64,000 bases of DNA from Bradyrhizobium lablabi (GCF_001440475.1 NZ_LLYB01000071.1:153795-217794); one strand, 5' to 3'; positions 8,057-16,819 are shown, counted from the stretch's first letter. Notes: generated from the letters alone by a model not told the origin. Numbers and translations: made by a program.

Positions 8057-8887
8057 GTGATTTTTCATCAGATTTCCGACTGGAGCGACGCCTATGCGAA
8101 TGCTCCGAACATTCCGGGCGGCGAACGCTGGCCGGCCGCGTGGGTGCAGCCTGCGCAGGCCTATCGCGACGCTCTCCAGGGCAGCGGCCGCGCGATGCTC
8201 GATATCAGCTATGGCGACCGCGAACGAAATCGTTTCGATCTCTTCAGGCCGGAAGGCCGGCCAAAGGGCCTGGTCGTCTTCGTCCACGGCGGTTTCTGGA
8301 AGGCGCTCGACAAGAGTTTTTGGTCGCATCTCGCGCGCGGATCGGTTGAGAGCGGATACGCAGTGGCGATGCCCTCCTACACGCTGTGCCCGGCCGTGCG
8401 CATCGCCGAGATCACGCGCGAAATTGCCGCTTCCGTCGAGCGCGCCGCCGCGATGATCGAAGGCCCGCTTTTTCTGGCTGGCCATTCTGCCGGCGGGCAT
8501 CTGGTGACGCGGATGATTTCGGCGACGTCGCCGCTTGCGGACGACGTCAAGGCGCGCATCAGCCACACCGTCTCCATATCAGGCCTTCATGACCTTCGTC
8601 CGCTGATGAAGGCTGCCATGAATGCGGAGCTGCGGATCGACGAGGCCGAGGCGCGCGTCGAAAGCCCCGCATTGCTGGCGCCGATGCAGAATGCGCGCGT
8701 GACGTGCTGGGTGGGCAGCGCCGAGCGCCCGGAATTCGTCCGCCAGAACGCGCTTCTCGCCAACATCTGGACCGGGCTCGGCGCGAAAACCTGCGTGATC
8801 GAAGAGCCCGGCCGGCATCATTTCGATGTCATCGACGGGCTCGCCGATCCCGATCACCAACTCACCAGGACCTTGTTGTCTCCGTAG
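8057..8887 (+). CDS. Alpha/beta-hydrolase, probable kynurenine formamidase
   Basis: A 276-residue alpha/beta hydrolase. The oxyanion-hole motif is VVFVHGGFWKALD (residues 74-86), and the nucleophile elbow is LAGHSAGGHL with Ser144. A late acid lies in the GSAERPEFVRQ region and the catalytic histidine in GRHHFDVIDGL. HGGFW/HGGAW proteins of this size include arylformamidases that hydrolyse N-formylkynurenine. Divergence from kynU-kynA across a shared operator supports that role and would complete the kynurenine path. It is not the metal-dependent KynB cyclase type common in bacteria. The start is GTG 8057; its ribosome site is weak. Confidence 0.85.
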   Translation: MIFHQISDWSDAYANAPNIPGGERWPAAWVQPAQAYRDALQGSGRAMLDISYGDRERNRFDLFRPEGRPKGLVVFVHGGFWKALDKSFWSHLARGSVESGYAVAMPSYTLCPAVRIAEITREIAASVERAAAMIEGPLFLAGHSAGGHLVTRMISATSPLADDVKARISHTVSISGLHDLRPLMKAAMNAELRIDEAEARVESPALLAPMQNARVTCWVGSAERPEFVRQNALLANIWTGLGAKTCVIEEPGRHHFDVIDGLADPDHQLTRTLLSP

Positions 8888-8945
8888 CCGGCTGAATTTG
8901 TCGGTCGCGGCGTGGCCTTGCCACCGAGTGATTCTGACCTGCCAA

Positions 8946-10466
8946 TCACGCAGCCTGAAACGCGCGTACGGCCTCTCGCGCGCCAACCTCGAACAGTTTT
9001 TCCAGCGCGTCGGTGGCGGCGCTGCGCATGCGGGGATCGGTGCCCAGCGCGCCAAAGACCTGTTCGACTTCCAGCAATGCGGGAGCAAGCAGATCCGCGA
9101 CCGGACCTGTGCTCTCGGCGATGGCCTTCAGCTTTGCCGCAAGCGGATCGCGCACGTCGATCGCGCGGCCCTGTTCGTCGGTCGCGGTGACATAACGCAT
9201 CCATCCCGCCACGGCGAGCGCGTGGGCATCGATCGATAATCCCATCCGCAGCCGGTCCTGCATGGTCGCGAGCAACCGTTGCGGCAGTTTCTGCGATCCA
9301 TCCATCGCGATCTGCCAGGTGCGATGGTGCAGGGCCGGATTGGAAAAACGCTTCAGCAGCGAAGCGCTGTAGGCCGCAAGATCGGTCCCTTCGGGCATCG
9401 CCAGCGTCGGCGCCGCGTCCTCCATCACCCGCAAGGCAAACGCGGCAAAGCGCTCGTCGGTCATGGTGGCCGCGATGGTCTCAAAGCCCGCGAGATAGCC
9501 GAGATAGGCGAGCGCCGAGTGGCTGGCGTTGAGAAGGCGCAGCTTCATGTGCTCGAACGGTGTCACGTCGGAAACCAGTTGCACGCCTGCGGCCGCGAAA
9601 TCCGGTCGCCCAGTCGGAAAGCGGTCTTCGACGATCCACTGCGTGAATGGCTCGGTGACGACGGGCCATGCATCGGTCATCCCGAGCGCGGAGGAAACCG
9701 CGGCTCGGTCGGCTTCCGTCGTCTCCGGCACGATCCGGTCCACCATCGTGGAAGGGAAGGCCACCTCGGTTTCAATCCATTTGGCGAGGTTGCGCGATCG
9801 CAGGGCGGCGAACTGCGTCACGATGCGTCCGACGGTGTGGCCGTTGGCGGAGAGATTGTCACAGGACAGAACGGTGAAAGGGGCTCCGCCTGCAATCCGC
9901 CGGCGTGCCAGCGCGGCCACCAGGAAGCCGATGGCCGAGCGCGGCGTGCCCGGATTCTGCAAGTCGTGAACGATGTCGGGATGATGCTCGTCGAGATCGC
10001 CGGTCTGCGGCGTATGGCAGTAGCCCTTCTCGGTGACCGTCAGCGAAACAATGCGCGTCGCAGGATTGGCCATGCGCGCGATCAAATGCCCGGGCTTCTC
10101 CGGCGCGACTTCGTTGGCGAGCACCGAGCCGATGATCCGGTGTTCGGTGCCTGTGCCGGAGCGAACGGCGAGTGTGTAAAGACAATCCTGTGGGGCGAGG
10201 GCATCGCGTGTCGCCGGGCTGCGCAGGCTCGCCCCGACGATCCCCCAATCCATCGCGCCGCCGGCGAGGAGATCGTCGATGACCACCGCCTGGTGTGCCC
10301 GGTGGAACGCGCCGATCCCGAGGTGGACAATGCCCGGCGAGATCAGCGAGCGGTCATAGGCCGGTTGCCGGATCTGGCCGGGAAGCCGGCGAAGGTTGGC
10401 ATCCGAGAGGCGAAAATCGCCGTCTTTCGAGCCAGTTGGCGGGATTTTTGGCGTTTCGCTTGACAT
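8946..10466 (-). CDS. uxuB: Mannitol dehydrogenase-family fructuronate reductase
   Basis: A 506-residue long-chain polyol dehydrogenase. The NAD-binding N terminus reads GIVHLGIGAFHRAHQAVVIDD. The catalytic segment has the family pattern KLRLLNASHSALAYLGYLAG, with Lys and the N-x2-H motif. Family members reduce D-fructuronate to D-mannonate or oxidise mannitol and related polyols. The neighbourhood (GntR, TRAP transporter, polyol dehydrogenase, mannonate dehydratase) points to D-mannonate:NAD oxidoreductase, i.e. UxuB. It is divergent from gntR, with a palindromic operator between them at 10495-10511. A mannitol or arabinitol dehydrogenase cannot be excluded by sequence reading alone. Confidence 0.85.
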   Translation of the reverse strand: MSSETPKIPPTGSKDGDFRLSDANLRRLPGQIRQPAYDRSLISPGIVHLGIGAFHRAHQAVVIDDLLAGGAMDWGIVGASLRSPATRDALAPQDCLYTLAVRSGTGTEHRIIGSVLANEVAPEKPGHLIARMANPATRIVSLTVTEKGYCHTPQTGDLDEHHPDIVHDLQNPGTPRSAIGFLVAALARRRIAGGAPFTVLSCDNLSANGHTVGRIVTQFAALRSRNLAKWIETEVAFPSTMVDRIVPETTEADRAAVSSALGMTDAWPVVTEPFTQWIVEDRFPTGRPDFAAAGVQLVSDVTPFEHMKLRLLNASHSALAYLGYLAGFETIAATMTDERFAAFALRVMEDAAPTLAMPEGTDLAAYSASLLKRFSNPALHHRTWQIAMDGSQKLPQRLLATMQDRLRMGLSIDAHALAVAGWMRYVTATDEQGRAIDVRDPLAAKLKAIAESTGPVADLLAPALLEVEQVFGALGTDPRMRSAATDALEKLFEVGAREAVRAFQAA

Positions 10467-10494
10467 AGGAGGCTCAATCCATCAATCTTTGGTC

Positions 10495-10511
10495 AATTGG
10501 TAAGGCCAATT
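10495..10511. promoter_or_regulatory. Palindromic GntR/FCD-type operator
   Basis: AATTGG-TAAGG-CCAATT is a perfect 6-bp inverted repeat with a 5-base spacer, flanked by further TTGGT and ATTGGCC copies. It lies 29 bases before uxuB and 77 before gntR. FCD-family repressors typically bind TGGT/ACCA-like palindromes, so this is the likely autoregulatory site. Confidence 0.65.
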
Positions 10512-10587
10512 ATCCAGATGTATTGGCCTTGGCCCGATCAAAGCAAGAAGAATCGATTCACTCAGGGGATCGTCAAGGGAGCCGAGC

Positions 10588-11325
10588 GTGCCGCTCGAAG
10601 CCGTGGAAGCGCGACGCCTTTATCGCCAGGTTGCCGATCAGCTTCGCGCCTTGATCGACAGCGGCGAATACGGCGTGGGCAGCCGTCTTCCGACCGAACG
10701 CGATCTTGCCGAACAGTTGAAGGTGTCGCGGCCGACGGTGCGCGAAGCGTTGATCGCACTCGAAGTCGAGGGCCGGGTTCGCATTCGCGTCGGCTCCGGA
10801 ATTTATGTAAGTGAACCCGCGGCGCTGACGTCCGTCTTGCCGGCCTTGGCCGAGATCGAAGGCCCGTTCGAACTGCTGCGCGCCCGCGAATTTCTCGAAG
10901 GCGCCATTGCCGAGCAGGCGGCGCGGGTCGCGACCGCAAATGACATCGCGCGCATCGACGCATCAGTCGAAGCCATGGCGACCGTGCAGCATCCCGGCGA
11001 AGCCTCGATGATCCATGACCGCGCGTTTCATGTCGCGGTGGCCGGCTGTCTCGACAACGCCGTGCTGGTCCGTGTGGTCGGTGAGTTGTTCGACCAGCGG
11101 CTCAATCCCTACTTCGCCAAGCTCGCGCACTATTTCGAGAACCCGGCATCCTGGAATGCCGCGCTGGCCGAGCACCGCGCGATCCGCGATGCCATTGCCG
11201 CCCGTGAGCCGGATGCGGCGCGCATTGCGATGCGCGAGCACCTGGCGCGCTCGCAGGATCGTTTCGCGCAGAATTTCGGAGCGGAAGCATCATCCGCCTC
11301 CCGCGTGCGTGCGAGGAGCGGCTGA
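10588..11325 (+). CDS. GntR/FadR-subfamily (FCD) transcriptional regulator
   Basis: A 245-residue repressor-type protein. The winged HTH covers residues 5-75 (LRALIDSGEYGVGSRLPTERDLAEQ and VSRPTVREALIALEVEG). The FCD ligand domain follows, with metal-site motifs MIHDRAFHVAVAG and LAEHRAIRDAIAA. UxuR/ExuR-type FCD regulators respond to hexuronates or mannonate, and this gene sits between uxuB and the TRAP operon. The start is GTG 10588 with GGGAG upstream. It probably controls the divergent uxuB and the downstream dctPQM genes. Confidence 0.92.
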   Translation: MPLEAVEARRLYRQVADQLRALIDSGEYGVGSRLPTERDLAEQLKVSRPTVREALIALEVEGRVRIRVGSGIYVSEPAALTSVLPALAEIEGPFELLRAREFLEGAIAEQAARVATANDIARIDASVEAMATVQHPGEASMIHDRAFHVAVAGCLDNAVLVRVVGELFDQRLNPYFAKLAHYFENPASWNAALAEHRAIRDAIAAREPDAARIAMREHLARSQDRFAQNFGAEASSASRVRARSG

Positions 11326-11405
11326 GAGAAGAGAATTCGAACGGTCCGGCGAAATGCGGACCGGTTGAGTAACAAAAGCAAATTGTAGCAACGGAGGAAA
11401 TTCAC

Positions 11406-12383
11406 ATGTTGAAGAAATTGACGATTGCATTCGCTGCATCCGCCGCAGCGCTGTTGGCCGCCACCACGTCAGGCACGGCGCAGACCAAGCTCAAATGGGC
11501 TCACGTCTACGAAACTTCCGAGCCGTTCCACACCGCTTCCGTCTGGGCCGCCGGTGAAATCGGCAAGCGCACCAACGGGCGCTACCAGATCGACGTCTAT
11601 CCGGCTTCGCAGCTCGGCAAGGAAACCGACATCAACCAGGGCCTCTCGCTCGGCTCGGTCGACATGATCATTTCCGGCTCGAGCTTCGCCGCCAAGAGCT
11701 TTCCGCCGATCGGCGTGACCTATTATCCCTACACGTTCCGCGATGCCGATCATCTCCTGGCCTACACCAAGAGCGACGTCTTCAAGGAGCTGACGAAGGG
11801 CTACGAGGACAAGACCGGCCATCGCATCCTCGCGGTGACCTATTACGGCGTGCGCCACACCTCGTCGAACAAGCCGATCAAGACCTGCGCCGACATGAAG
11901 GGCCTCAAGATTCGCGTGCCTGACGTTCCGGCCTATCTCGCGATGCCGCGCGCCTGCGGCGCCAATACCGCGCCGATCGCCTTTGCCGAGGTCTATCTCG
12001 CGCTGCAGAACGGCACCGTGGAGGCCCAGGAAAACCCACTCACCACCATCGAGGCCAAGAAGTTCTACGAGGTGCAGAAGCACATCGTGCTGACCGGCCA
12101 CATCGTCGATCATCTCAACACCGTGATGTCCGGCGCGCTCTGGAAAAAGTTGTCCGAGGAAGATCGCAAGATCTTCACCGAAGTCGCGCAGGAAGCAGCC
12201 GCGAAGGCGACCGCCGAGATCAAGACCAACGAAGCCAAGCTGGTCGATTTCTTCAAGCAGAAGGGCCTGACGGTGACCGAGGTCAACAAGGACGAGTTCC
12301 GCGACACCGTGCTCAAGACCGTGAGCTTTGAGAGCTTCGACTATCGCAAGGCCGACTGGGAACGCATCCAGGCGGTGAAGTAA
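11406..12383 (+). CDS. dctP: TRAP transporter periplasmic binding protein, DctP family
   Basis: A 325-residue solute receptor. It has a Sec signal peptide (LTIAFAASAAALLAATTSGTAQ) and the DctP fold, with the ligand-carboxylate arginine in the GLKIRVPDVPAYL segment and the usual FAEVYLALQNGTVEAQENPL motif. It captures an organic acid in the periplasm and feeds DctQM. Genome context implies a sugar acid such as L-gulonate, D-mannonate or a hexuronate. ATG 11406 has GGAGG at the right distance. A stable hairpin follows the stop, which may raise its level over the membrane subunits. Confidence 0.93.
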   Translation: MLKKLTIAFAASAAALLAATTSGTAQTKLKWAHVYETSEPFHTASVWAAGEIGKRTNGRYQIDVYPASQLGKETDINQGLSLGSVDMIISGSSFAAKSFPPIGVTYYPYTFRDADHLLAYTKSDVFKELTKGYEDKTGHRILAVTYYGVRHTSSNKPIKTCADMKGLKIRVPDVPAYLAMPRACGANTAPIAFAEVYLALQNGTVEAQENPLTTIEAKKFYEVQKHIVLTGHIVDHLNTVMSGALWKKLSEEDRKIFTEVAQEAAAKATAEIKTNEAKLVDFFKQKGLTVTEVNKDEFRDTVLKTVSFESFDYRKADWERIQAVK

Positions 12384-12397
12384 CTGCTGACCTTCGT

Positions 12398-12429
12398 CCG
12401 TGCCTGCCGCGATTTCAGGGCAGGCACGG
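12398..12429 (+). promoter_or_regulatory. Intercistronic hairpin between dctP and dctQ
   Basis: CCGTGCCTGCC (12398-12408) pairs perfectly with GGCAGGCACGG (12419-12429) across a 10-base loop. It lies between the binding-protein gene and the membrane-subunit genes. Stem-loops here commonly protect the upstream mRNA and lower downstream expression. It has no T-run, so it is unlikely to stop transcription outright. Confidence 0.7.
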
Positions 12430-12464
12430 CGGTGGCTTTTCAAACGCCAGTTCCGGGAGGGCGC

Positions 12465-13043
12465 ATGTCGACGGTTGAAGTGCACAAGCAGATCACGGCG
12501 GACGAGATCGCCCATACTTTCGAGGACGAGGTCCCCAAGGGCGCCGACCTCAGCCAATACGCCGCGGAAGACTGGCTCGCGCTCGCGATCTTCTGGATCA
12601 TGGCGCTGTCGGTGTTCCTGCAGTTCTTCACCCGCTATGTCCTCAATGACAGCTATGCCTGGACCGAGGAGATCGCGACCTACTGCCTGATCGGCGTGGT
12701 CTTCATCGGCTCGGCGATGTGCGTGCGGATGTCGCGGCACATCCAGGTCGATCTCTTGTTCCGCTATCTGCCGCATCGGCCGGCGCGCGCGCTATCGACC
12801 GTGATCGACCTGATCCGGATCGCGTTCTTCGGTTATGCGATCAAGCTGGTCTGGCAGTTCATCCAGATCATCGGCGATGAGCGGATGACCACCATCAAGT
12901 TTCAAAAAGGCTTCGTCTACTACGCCGTGCTGCTCGGCTTCGTGCTGATGTTCGCGCGCTCGATCCAGATCGCGGTCGAGAACTGGCGGCGGGGCTACTC
13001 CATCCTGGAGCGCCCCGGCGCATTCGACGGAACGGAAGGGTAG
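12465..13043 (+). CDS. dctQ: TRAP transporter small permease, DctQ family
   Basis: A 192-residue inner-membrane protein with four predicted helices: WLALAIFWIMALSVFLQFF, YCLIGVVFIGSAMCV, VIDLIRIAFFGYAIKLVW and YYAVLLGFVLMFA. DctQ pairs with DctM to form the TRAP translocator. ATG 12465 with GGGAGG a few bases upstream is preferred over the longer frame from GTG 12432. It lies four bases before dctM. Confidence 0.92.
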   Translation: MSTVEVHKQITADEIAHTFEDEVPKGADLSQYAAEDWLALAIFWIMALSVFLQFFTRYVLNDSYAWTEEIATYCLIGVVFIGSAMCVRMSRHIQVDLLFRYLPHRPARALSTVIDLIRIAFFGYAIKLVWQFIQIIGDERMTTIKFQKGFVYYAVLLGFVLMFARSIQIAVENWRRGYSILERPGAFDGTEG

Positions 13044-13047
13044 GGCG

Positions 13048-14454
13048 ATGCTGCTGCTGCTTGGGGGATTTCTGCTGCTGATGCTGCTCGGCCTGCCGGT
13101 CGCGCTGTCCATGGCGGTCTCGTCGCTCGTTTATATTCTCGTCTCCGGCATCACGCCCGACGTGACGCTGGCGCAGCGCATGATCGCTGGCGTCGAGAGC
13201 TTTCCGCTGCTCGCCGTGCCGTTCTTTATTCTCGCCGGCAATCTCATGAATATCGCGGGCGTGACCGGGCGCATCTATAAATTCGCCGTCGCGCTGGTGG
13301 GCTGGATGCGCGGCGGACTCGGCCACGTCAATATCGTCGGCTCCGTGATCTTCTCCGGCATGTCCGGCACCGCCATTGCCGACGCCGCGGGGCTCGGCAC
13401 CATCGAGATCAAGGCGATGAAGGACCACGGCTACTCGACCGAGTTCGCCGTCGGCGTCACCGCGGCGTCTGCGACGCTCGGCCCGATCATCCCGCCGTCG
13501 CTCCCCTTCGTGATTTACGGCATGATGGCGAACGTCTCGATCGGCGCGCTGTTCCTCGGCGGCGTGATTCCGGGCGTGGTCATGACGTTGGCCATGATGG
13601 CGACGGTAGCCTATTTCGCCCACCGGAACGGCTGGGGTAGCGATACGCCGTTCTCTTGGCCGCAACTCGGCTCGGCTGCGATCGAAATCCTGGTCGTTTT
13701 CGCATTTCCGATGGCGGTCTGGCTGCTCGTCCTCGCCGGCCTTTCAGTGAACTTGGCGGTCGGCATCGGTCTTGTGGCGCTGCTGGCGCTCGACTGGTAT
13801 TTCGATTTTTCGGCGGTGATGGCGCTGATGGCGCCGGTCATCCTGATCGGCGGCATGACGCTTGGTTGGTTCACGCCGACGGAAGCCGCGGTTGCCGCGG
13901 TGATCTGGTCGCTGTTCCTCGGGCTGGTGCGCTACCGTTCGATGACGCTGCAGACGGTGGCGAAGGCGACATTCGATACCATCGAGACCACGGCATCGGT
14001 GCTGTTCATCGTGACCGCAGCCTCGATCTTTGCCTGGCTGTTGACGGTGTCGCAGGCGGCGCAGACCCTGACGGACGTGATGCTCGGGATCACCCAGAAT
14101 AAATGGGTATTCCTGCTGCTGGCGAATATCCTGATCCTGTTCGTCGGCTGCTTCATCGACACCATCGCGGCGATCACCATTCTGGTGCCGATCCTGCTGC
14201 CGATCGTGCTCAAGCTCGGCATCGATCCGATCCACTTCGGCCTGATCATGACGCTGAACCTGATGATCGGCCTGCTGCATCCGCCGCTCGGCATGGTGCT
14301 GTTCGTGCTTGCACGCGTGGCGAAACTGTCCGTCGAGCGCACCACCATGGCGATCCTGCCCTGGCTGGTGCCGCTGCTCCTGGCGCTCGTCGCCATCACC
14401 TACATCCCCGAGCTGACGCTCTGGCTGCCTAAATACATGGGACTCTCAAAATGA
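13048..14454 (+). CDS. dctM: TRAP transporter large permease, DctM family
   Basis: A 468-residue, 12-or-so-helix ion-coupled translocation subunit. The DctM signatures are present: GVESFPLLAVPFFILAGNLMN, FSGMSGTAIADAAGLG, and the internal-repeat motif GLIMTLNLMIGLLHPPLGMVLF. It is longer than many DctM proteins (about 425 residues) because of an insertion rich in hydrophobic residues in the middle. Its stop overlaps the next start as ATGA, which ties transport directly to the dehydrogenase. Confidence 0.95.
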   Translation: MLLLLGGFLLLMLLGLPVALSMAVSSLVYILVSGITPDVTLAQRMIAGVESFPLLAVPFFILAGNLMNIAGVTGRIYKFAVALVGWMRGGLGHVNIVGSVIFSGMSGTAIADAAGLGTIEIKAMKDHGYSTEFAVGVTAASATLGPIIPPSLPFVIYGMMANVSIGALFLGGVIPGVVMTLAMMATVAYFAHRNGWGSDTPFSWPQLGSAAIEILVVFAFPMAVWLLVLAGLSVNLAVGIGLVALLALDWYFDFSAVMALMAPVILIGGMTLGWFTPTEAAVAAVIWSLFLGLVRYRSMTLQTVAKATFDTIETTASVLFIVTAASIFAWLLTVSQAAQTLTDVMLGITQNKWVFLLLANILILFVGCFIDTIAAITILVPILLPIVLKLGIDPIHFGLIMTLNLMIGLLHPPLGMVLFVLARVAKLSVERTTMAILPWLVPLLLALVAITYIPELTLWLPKYMGLSK

Positions 14455-15497
14455 CATCGATGGCTTTGGCTGCAACACTGTTCGGCCCGGAAGATCTGCG
14501 CATGGTCGAGCGGCCACTCGATCCGCTAGCGTCCGGCATGGTGCGGATCCGCTTCGGTGCCGGCGGCATCTGCGGCTCCGACATGCATTACTATCGCCAT
14601 GCCCGTACCGGCGACTTCGTCGTGACCTCGCCGCTCGTGCTCGGCCATGAGATCGCGGGTGAGGTGGTCGAAATCGCGGGCGCTGCGCAAGGCGTGACGG
14701 TCGGCGATCGCGTCGCTCTCAACCCGTCGCGCTGGTGCGGCCATTGCAAGCCGTGCCGGGAAGGCCGGCCCAATCTCTGCGAAAACATCTTCTTCATGGG
14801 CTCCGCCTCGAAGACCCCGCATATGCAGGGCGGTTTTGCGTCCTACTTCGACGCCATTCCGGCGCAGTGCGTAAAAATTCCGGATGACGTCACGTATCAG
14901 GCCGCGGCGCTCGCCGAGCCGCTTGCGGTGTGCCTGCATGCGGTGGCCCGCGCCGGGGACGTCACCGGCAAGCGCGCCGTGCTGTTCGGCGCCGGCCCGA
15001 TCGGTCTCCTGACGATGCTGGCCGCGCAGCGTGCCGGCATTGCGGAGACGACCGTCGTTGACATCGCCGCGGCCCCGCTGGCCTTCGCCAAGCGGCTGGG
15101 CGCCAACAGCGTCGTCGACATCTCCGGCGGAGAAGAGGCGCTGAAGGCGGAGGCGGCGGCAAAGCCGTTCGATGTCGCCTTCGAAGTCTCAGGCACCGCG
15201 GCGGGCCTTGCTAGCGCGATCGGCGCCGTCAGGCGCGGCGGCGTCGTGGTTCAGGTCGGCAATCTGCCGGGCGGGCAGATCCCGGTGCCGGCGAACGCAG
15301 TGATGGCCAAGGAGATCGATCTCCGCGGCTCGTTCCGCTTCGGAAACGAATTCTTCACCGCGGTCGAGCTGATCGCCGACGGCAGCGTCGACGTGCTGTC
15401 GCTGGTGACGGCGCAACGCCCGCTCTCGGTCGCACCCGACGCGGTGCGGCTGGCGCTCGATCGCTCGCAGAGCGTCAAGGTCGTGCTGACGGCTTGA
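14451..15497 (+). CDS. Zinc-dependent L-gulonate/L-idonate 5-dehydrogenase
   Basis: A 348-residue medium-chain zinc alcohol dehydrogenase. The catalytic zinc site is C41 (GGICGSDMHYY) with GHE at 65-67. The structural zinc cysteines are C96, C99, C102 and C110 in WCGHCKPCREGRPNLC. The NAD-binding motif is FGAGPIGLL. It resembles L-idonate 5-dehydrogenases. However, with uxuB and uxuA as partners, oxidation of L-gulonate to D-fructuronate would make a complete path to 2-keto-3-deoxygluconate, so L-gulonate is the favoured substrate. Translation is coupled to dctM. Confidence 0.87.
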   Translation: MTSMALAATLFGPEDLRMVERPLDPLASGMVRIRFGAGGICGSDMHYYRHARTGDFVVTSPLVLGHEIAGEVVEIAGAAQGVTVGDRVALNPSRWCGHCKPCREGRPNLCENIFFMGSASKTPHMQGGFASYFDAIPAQCVKIPDDVTYQAAALAEPLAVCLHAVARAGDVTGKRAVLFGAGPIGLLTMLAAQRAGIAETTVVDIAAAPLAFAKRLGANSVVDISGGEEALKAEAAAKPFDVAFEVSGTAAGLASAIGAVRRGGVVVQVGNLPGGQIPVPANAVMAKEIDLRGSFRFGNEFFTAVELIADGSVDVLSLVTAQRPLSVAPDAVRLALDRSQSVKVVLTA

Positions 15498-15525
15498 TTG
15501 CAATCCTTGAATCCAGGAGATCGCC

Positions 15526-16719
15526 ATGATGCTGCAGGGATGGCGGTGGTACGGGCCCAACGATCCCGTATCGCTCGACGACATCAGGCAGGCCGGCGCG
15601 ACCGATGTGGTGACGGCGCTGCATCAGGTGCCGATCGGCGAGGCGTGGACGCGCGCAGCGGTCGAGGAGCGCAAGAACCTGATCGAAAACAGTCAGCCCG
15701 GCCGCTCGCCGCTGACATGGTCGGTGGTGGAATCAATTCCAATACCTGACGACGTCAAGCGGTTGGGGGGCAAGGCGACGCGCTCGATCGAAGCATGGAT
15801 CGCAAGCATGGAGGCCGTGGCCGCCTCCGGCATCAAGATCATCTGCTACAACTTCATGCCTGTCGTCGACTGGTGCCGCACCGATCTCGAATGGGAACTG
15901 CCGAACGGCGCCAAGGCGATGCGGTTCGACCAGGACCGCTTCGTGGCGTTCGATCTGCACATCCTGCAGCGCCCCGAGGCGCCCACGGAATACTCCGAGG
16001 CCGCGCAGCGCCGCGCCAGGCAGGTCTTTGAGGCGATGACGCAGGCCGACATCGACTACATCGTCACCAACATTGCCAGCGCGCTGCCGGGATCGACCAC
16101 CGATCCCCTGACCATTCCGCAATTCCGCGAGCGCCTGCTGCAATATCGTGGCATTGATTCAAACGTGCTGCGCCGGCACCTCAGCGAATTCCTCGCCCGC
16201 GTGGCGCCGGTCGCCGAAGCGCTCGGCGTGAAGCTGACGCTGCACCCGGACGATCCGCCGCGCCCGTTGTTCGGCCTGCCGCGCATCGCCTCGTCGGCGG
16301 AGGACTATCAGGCGCTGTTCGACGCGGTGCCGTCGAAGGCCAACGGCATCTGCTTCTGCACCGGCTCGCTCGGCGTCCGCGCGGAAAACGATCTGTCGGC
16401 GATGGCCAGGCGCTTCGCGCCGCGGATCGGCTTCGCCCATCTGCGCGCGACCAAGCGGGAGGCCGACGGCCTGTCCTTCTTCGAGTCCGATCATCTTGAT
16501 GGCGACGTCGACATGATCGCGGTGCTGAAAGCGCTGCTCGCCGAGAACCACACACGTTCCTCCAGCGACCAGATCGTGTTCCGGCCCGACCACGGCCATC
16601 GTATGCTCGACGATCTCGCCGCGACCAAGCGCACCAATCCCGGCTATACCGCGATCGGCCGGCTGCGCGGCCTCGCCGAACTGCGCGGTGCCATCCGCGC
16701 CATTGAACACGCCGGCTAG
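15526..16719 (+). CDS. uxuA: Mannonate dehydratase
   Basis: A 397-residue UxuA-type TIM-barrel dehydratase that turns D-mannonate into 2-keto-3-deoxy-D-gluconate. Visible motifs are WRWYGPNDPVSLDDIRQAGA at the N terminus, the substrate region LHPDDPPRPLFGLPRI, the metal-site cysteine in ICFCTGSLGVRAENDL, the histidine in GFAHLRATK, and the C-terminal FRPDHGHRMLDD. It is the last gene of the sugar-acid operon, 28 bases after the dehydrogenase. Two palindromic elements follow it. Confidence 0.96.
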   Translation: MMLQGWRWYGPNDPVSLDDIRQAGATDVVTALHQVPIGEAWTRAAVEERKNLIENSQPGRSPLTWSVVESIPIPDDVKRLGGKATRSIEAWIASMEAVAASGIKIICYNFMPVVDWCRTDLEWELPNGAKAMRFDQDRFVAFDLHILQRPEAPTEYSEAAQRRARQVFEAMTQADIDYIVTNIASALPGSTTDPLTIPQFRERLLQYRGIDSNVLRRHLSEFLARVAPVAEALGVKLTLHPDDPPRPLFGLPRIASSAEDYQALFDAVPSKANGICFCTGSLGVRAENDLSAMARRFAPRIGFAHLRATKREADGLSFFESDHLDGDVDMIAVLKALLAENHTRSSSDQIVFRPDHGHRMLDDLAATKRTNPGYTAIGRLRGLAELRGAIRAIEHAG

Positions 16720-16819
16720 AGCATGATCCGGAAAAGTGTTTAGCGGTTTTCCGAAAAGATCATGCTCAAACAAAAAGATAAAGCGTGATGACTTTTCGAA
16801 GATAAAGTCATCACGCTTT
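16719..16819. repeat. Double palindromic intergenic element, likely two-way transcript end
   Basis: The first palindrome pairs GAGCATGATC (16719-16728) with GATCATGCTC (16758-16767), with inner GGAAAA/TTTTCC. The second is a perfect 16-bp inverted repeat, AAAGCGTGATGACTTT (16780-16795) with its complement at 16804-16819 and an 8-base loop. It lies between convergent genes. Elements of the first type are, from memory, very common in Bradyrhizobium gaps. The second ends in a TTTA run and could terminate transcription either way. Confidence 0.75.
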
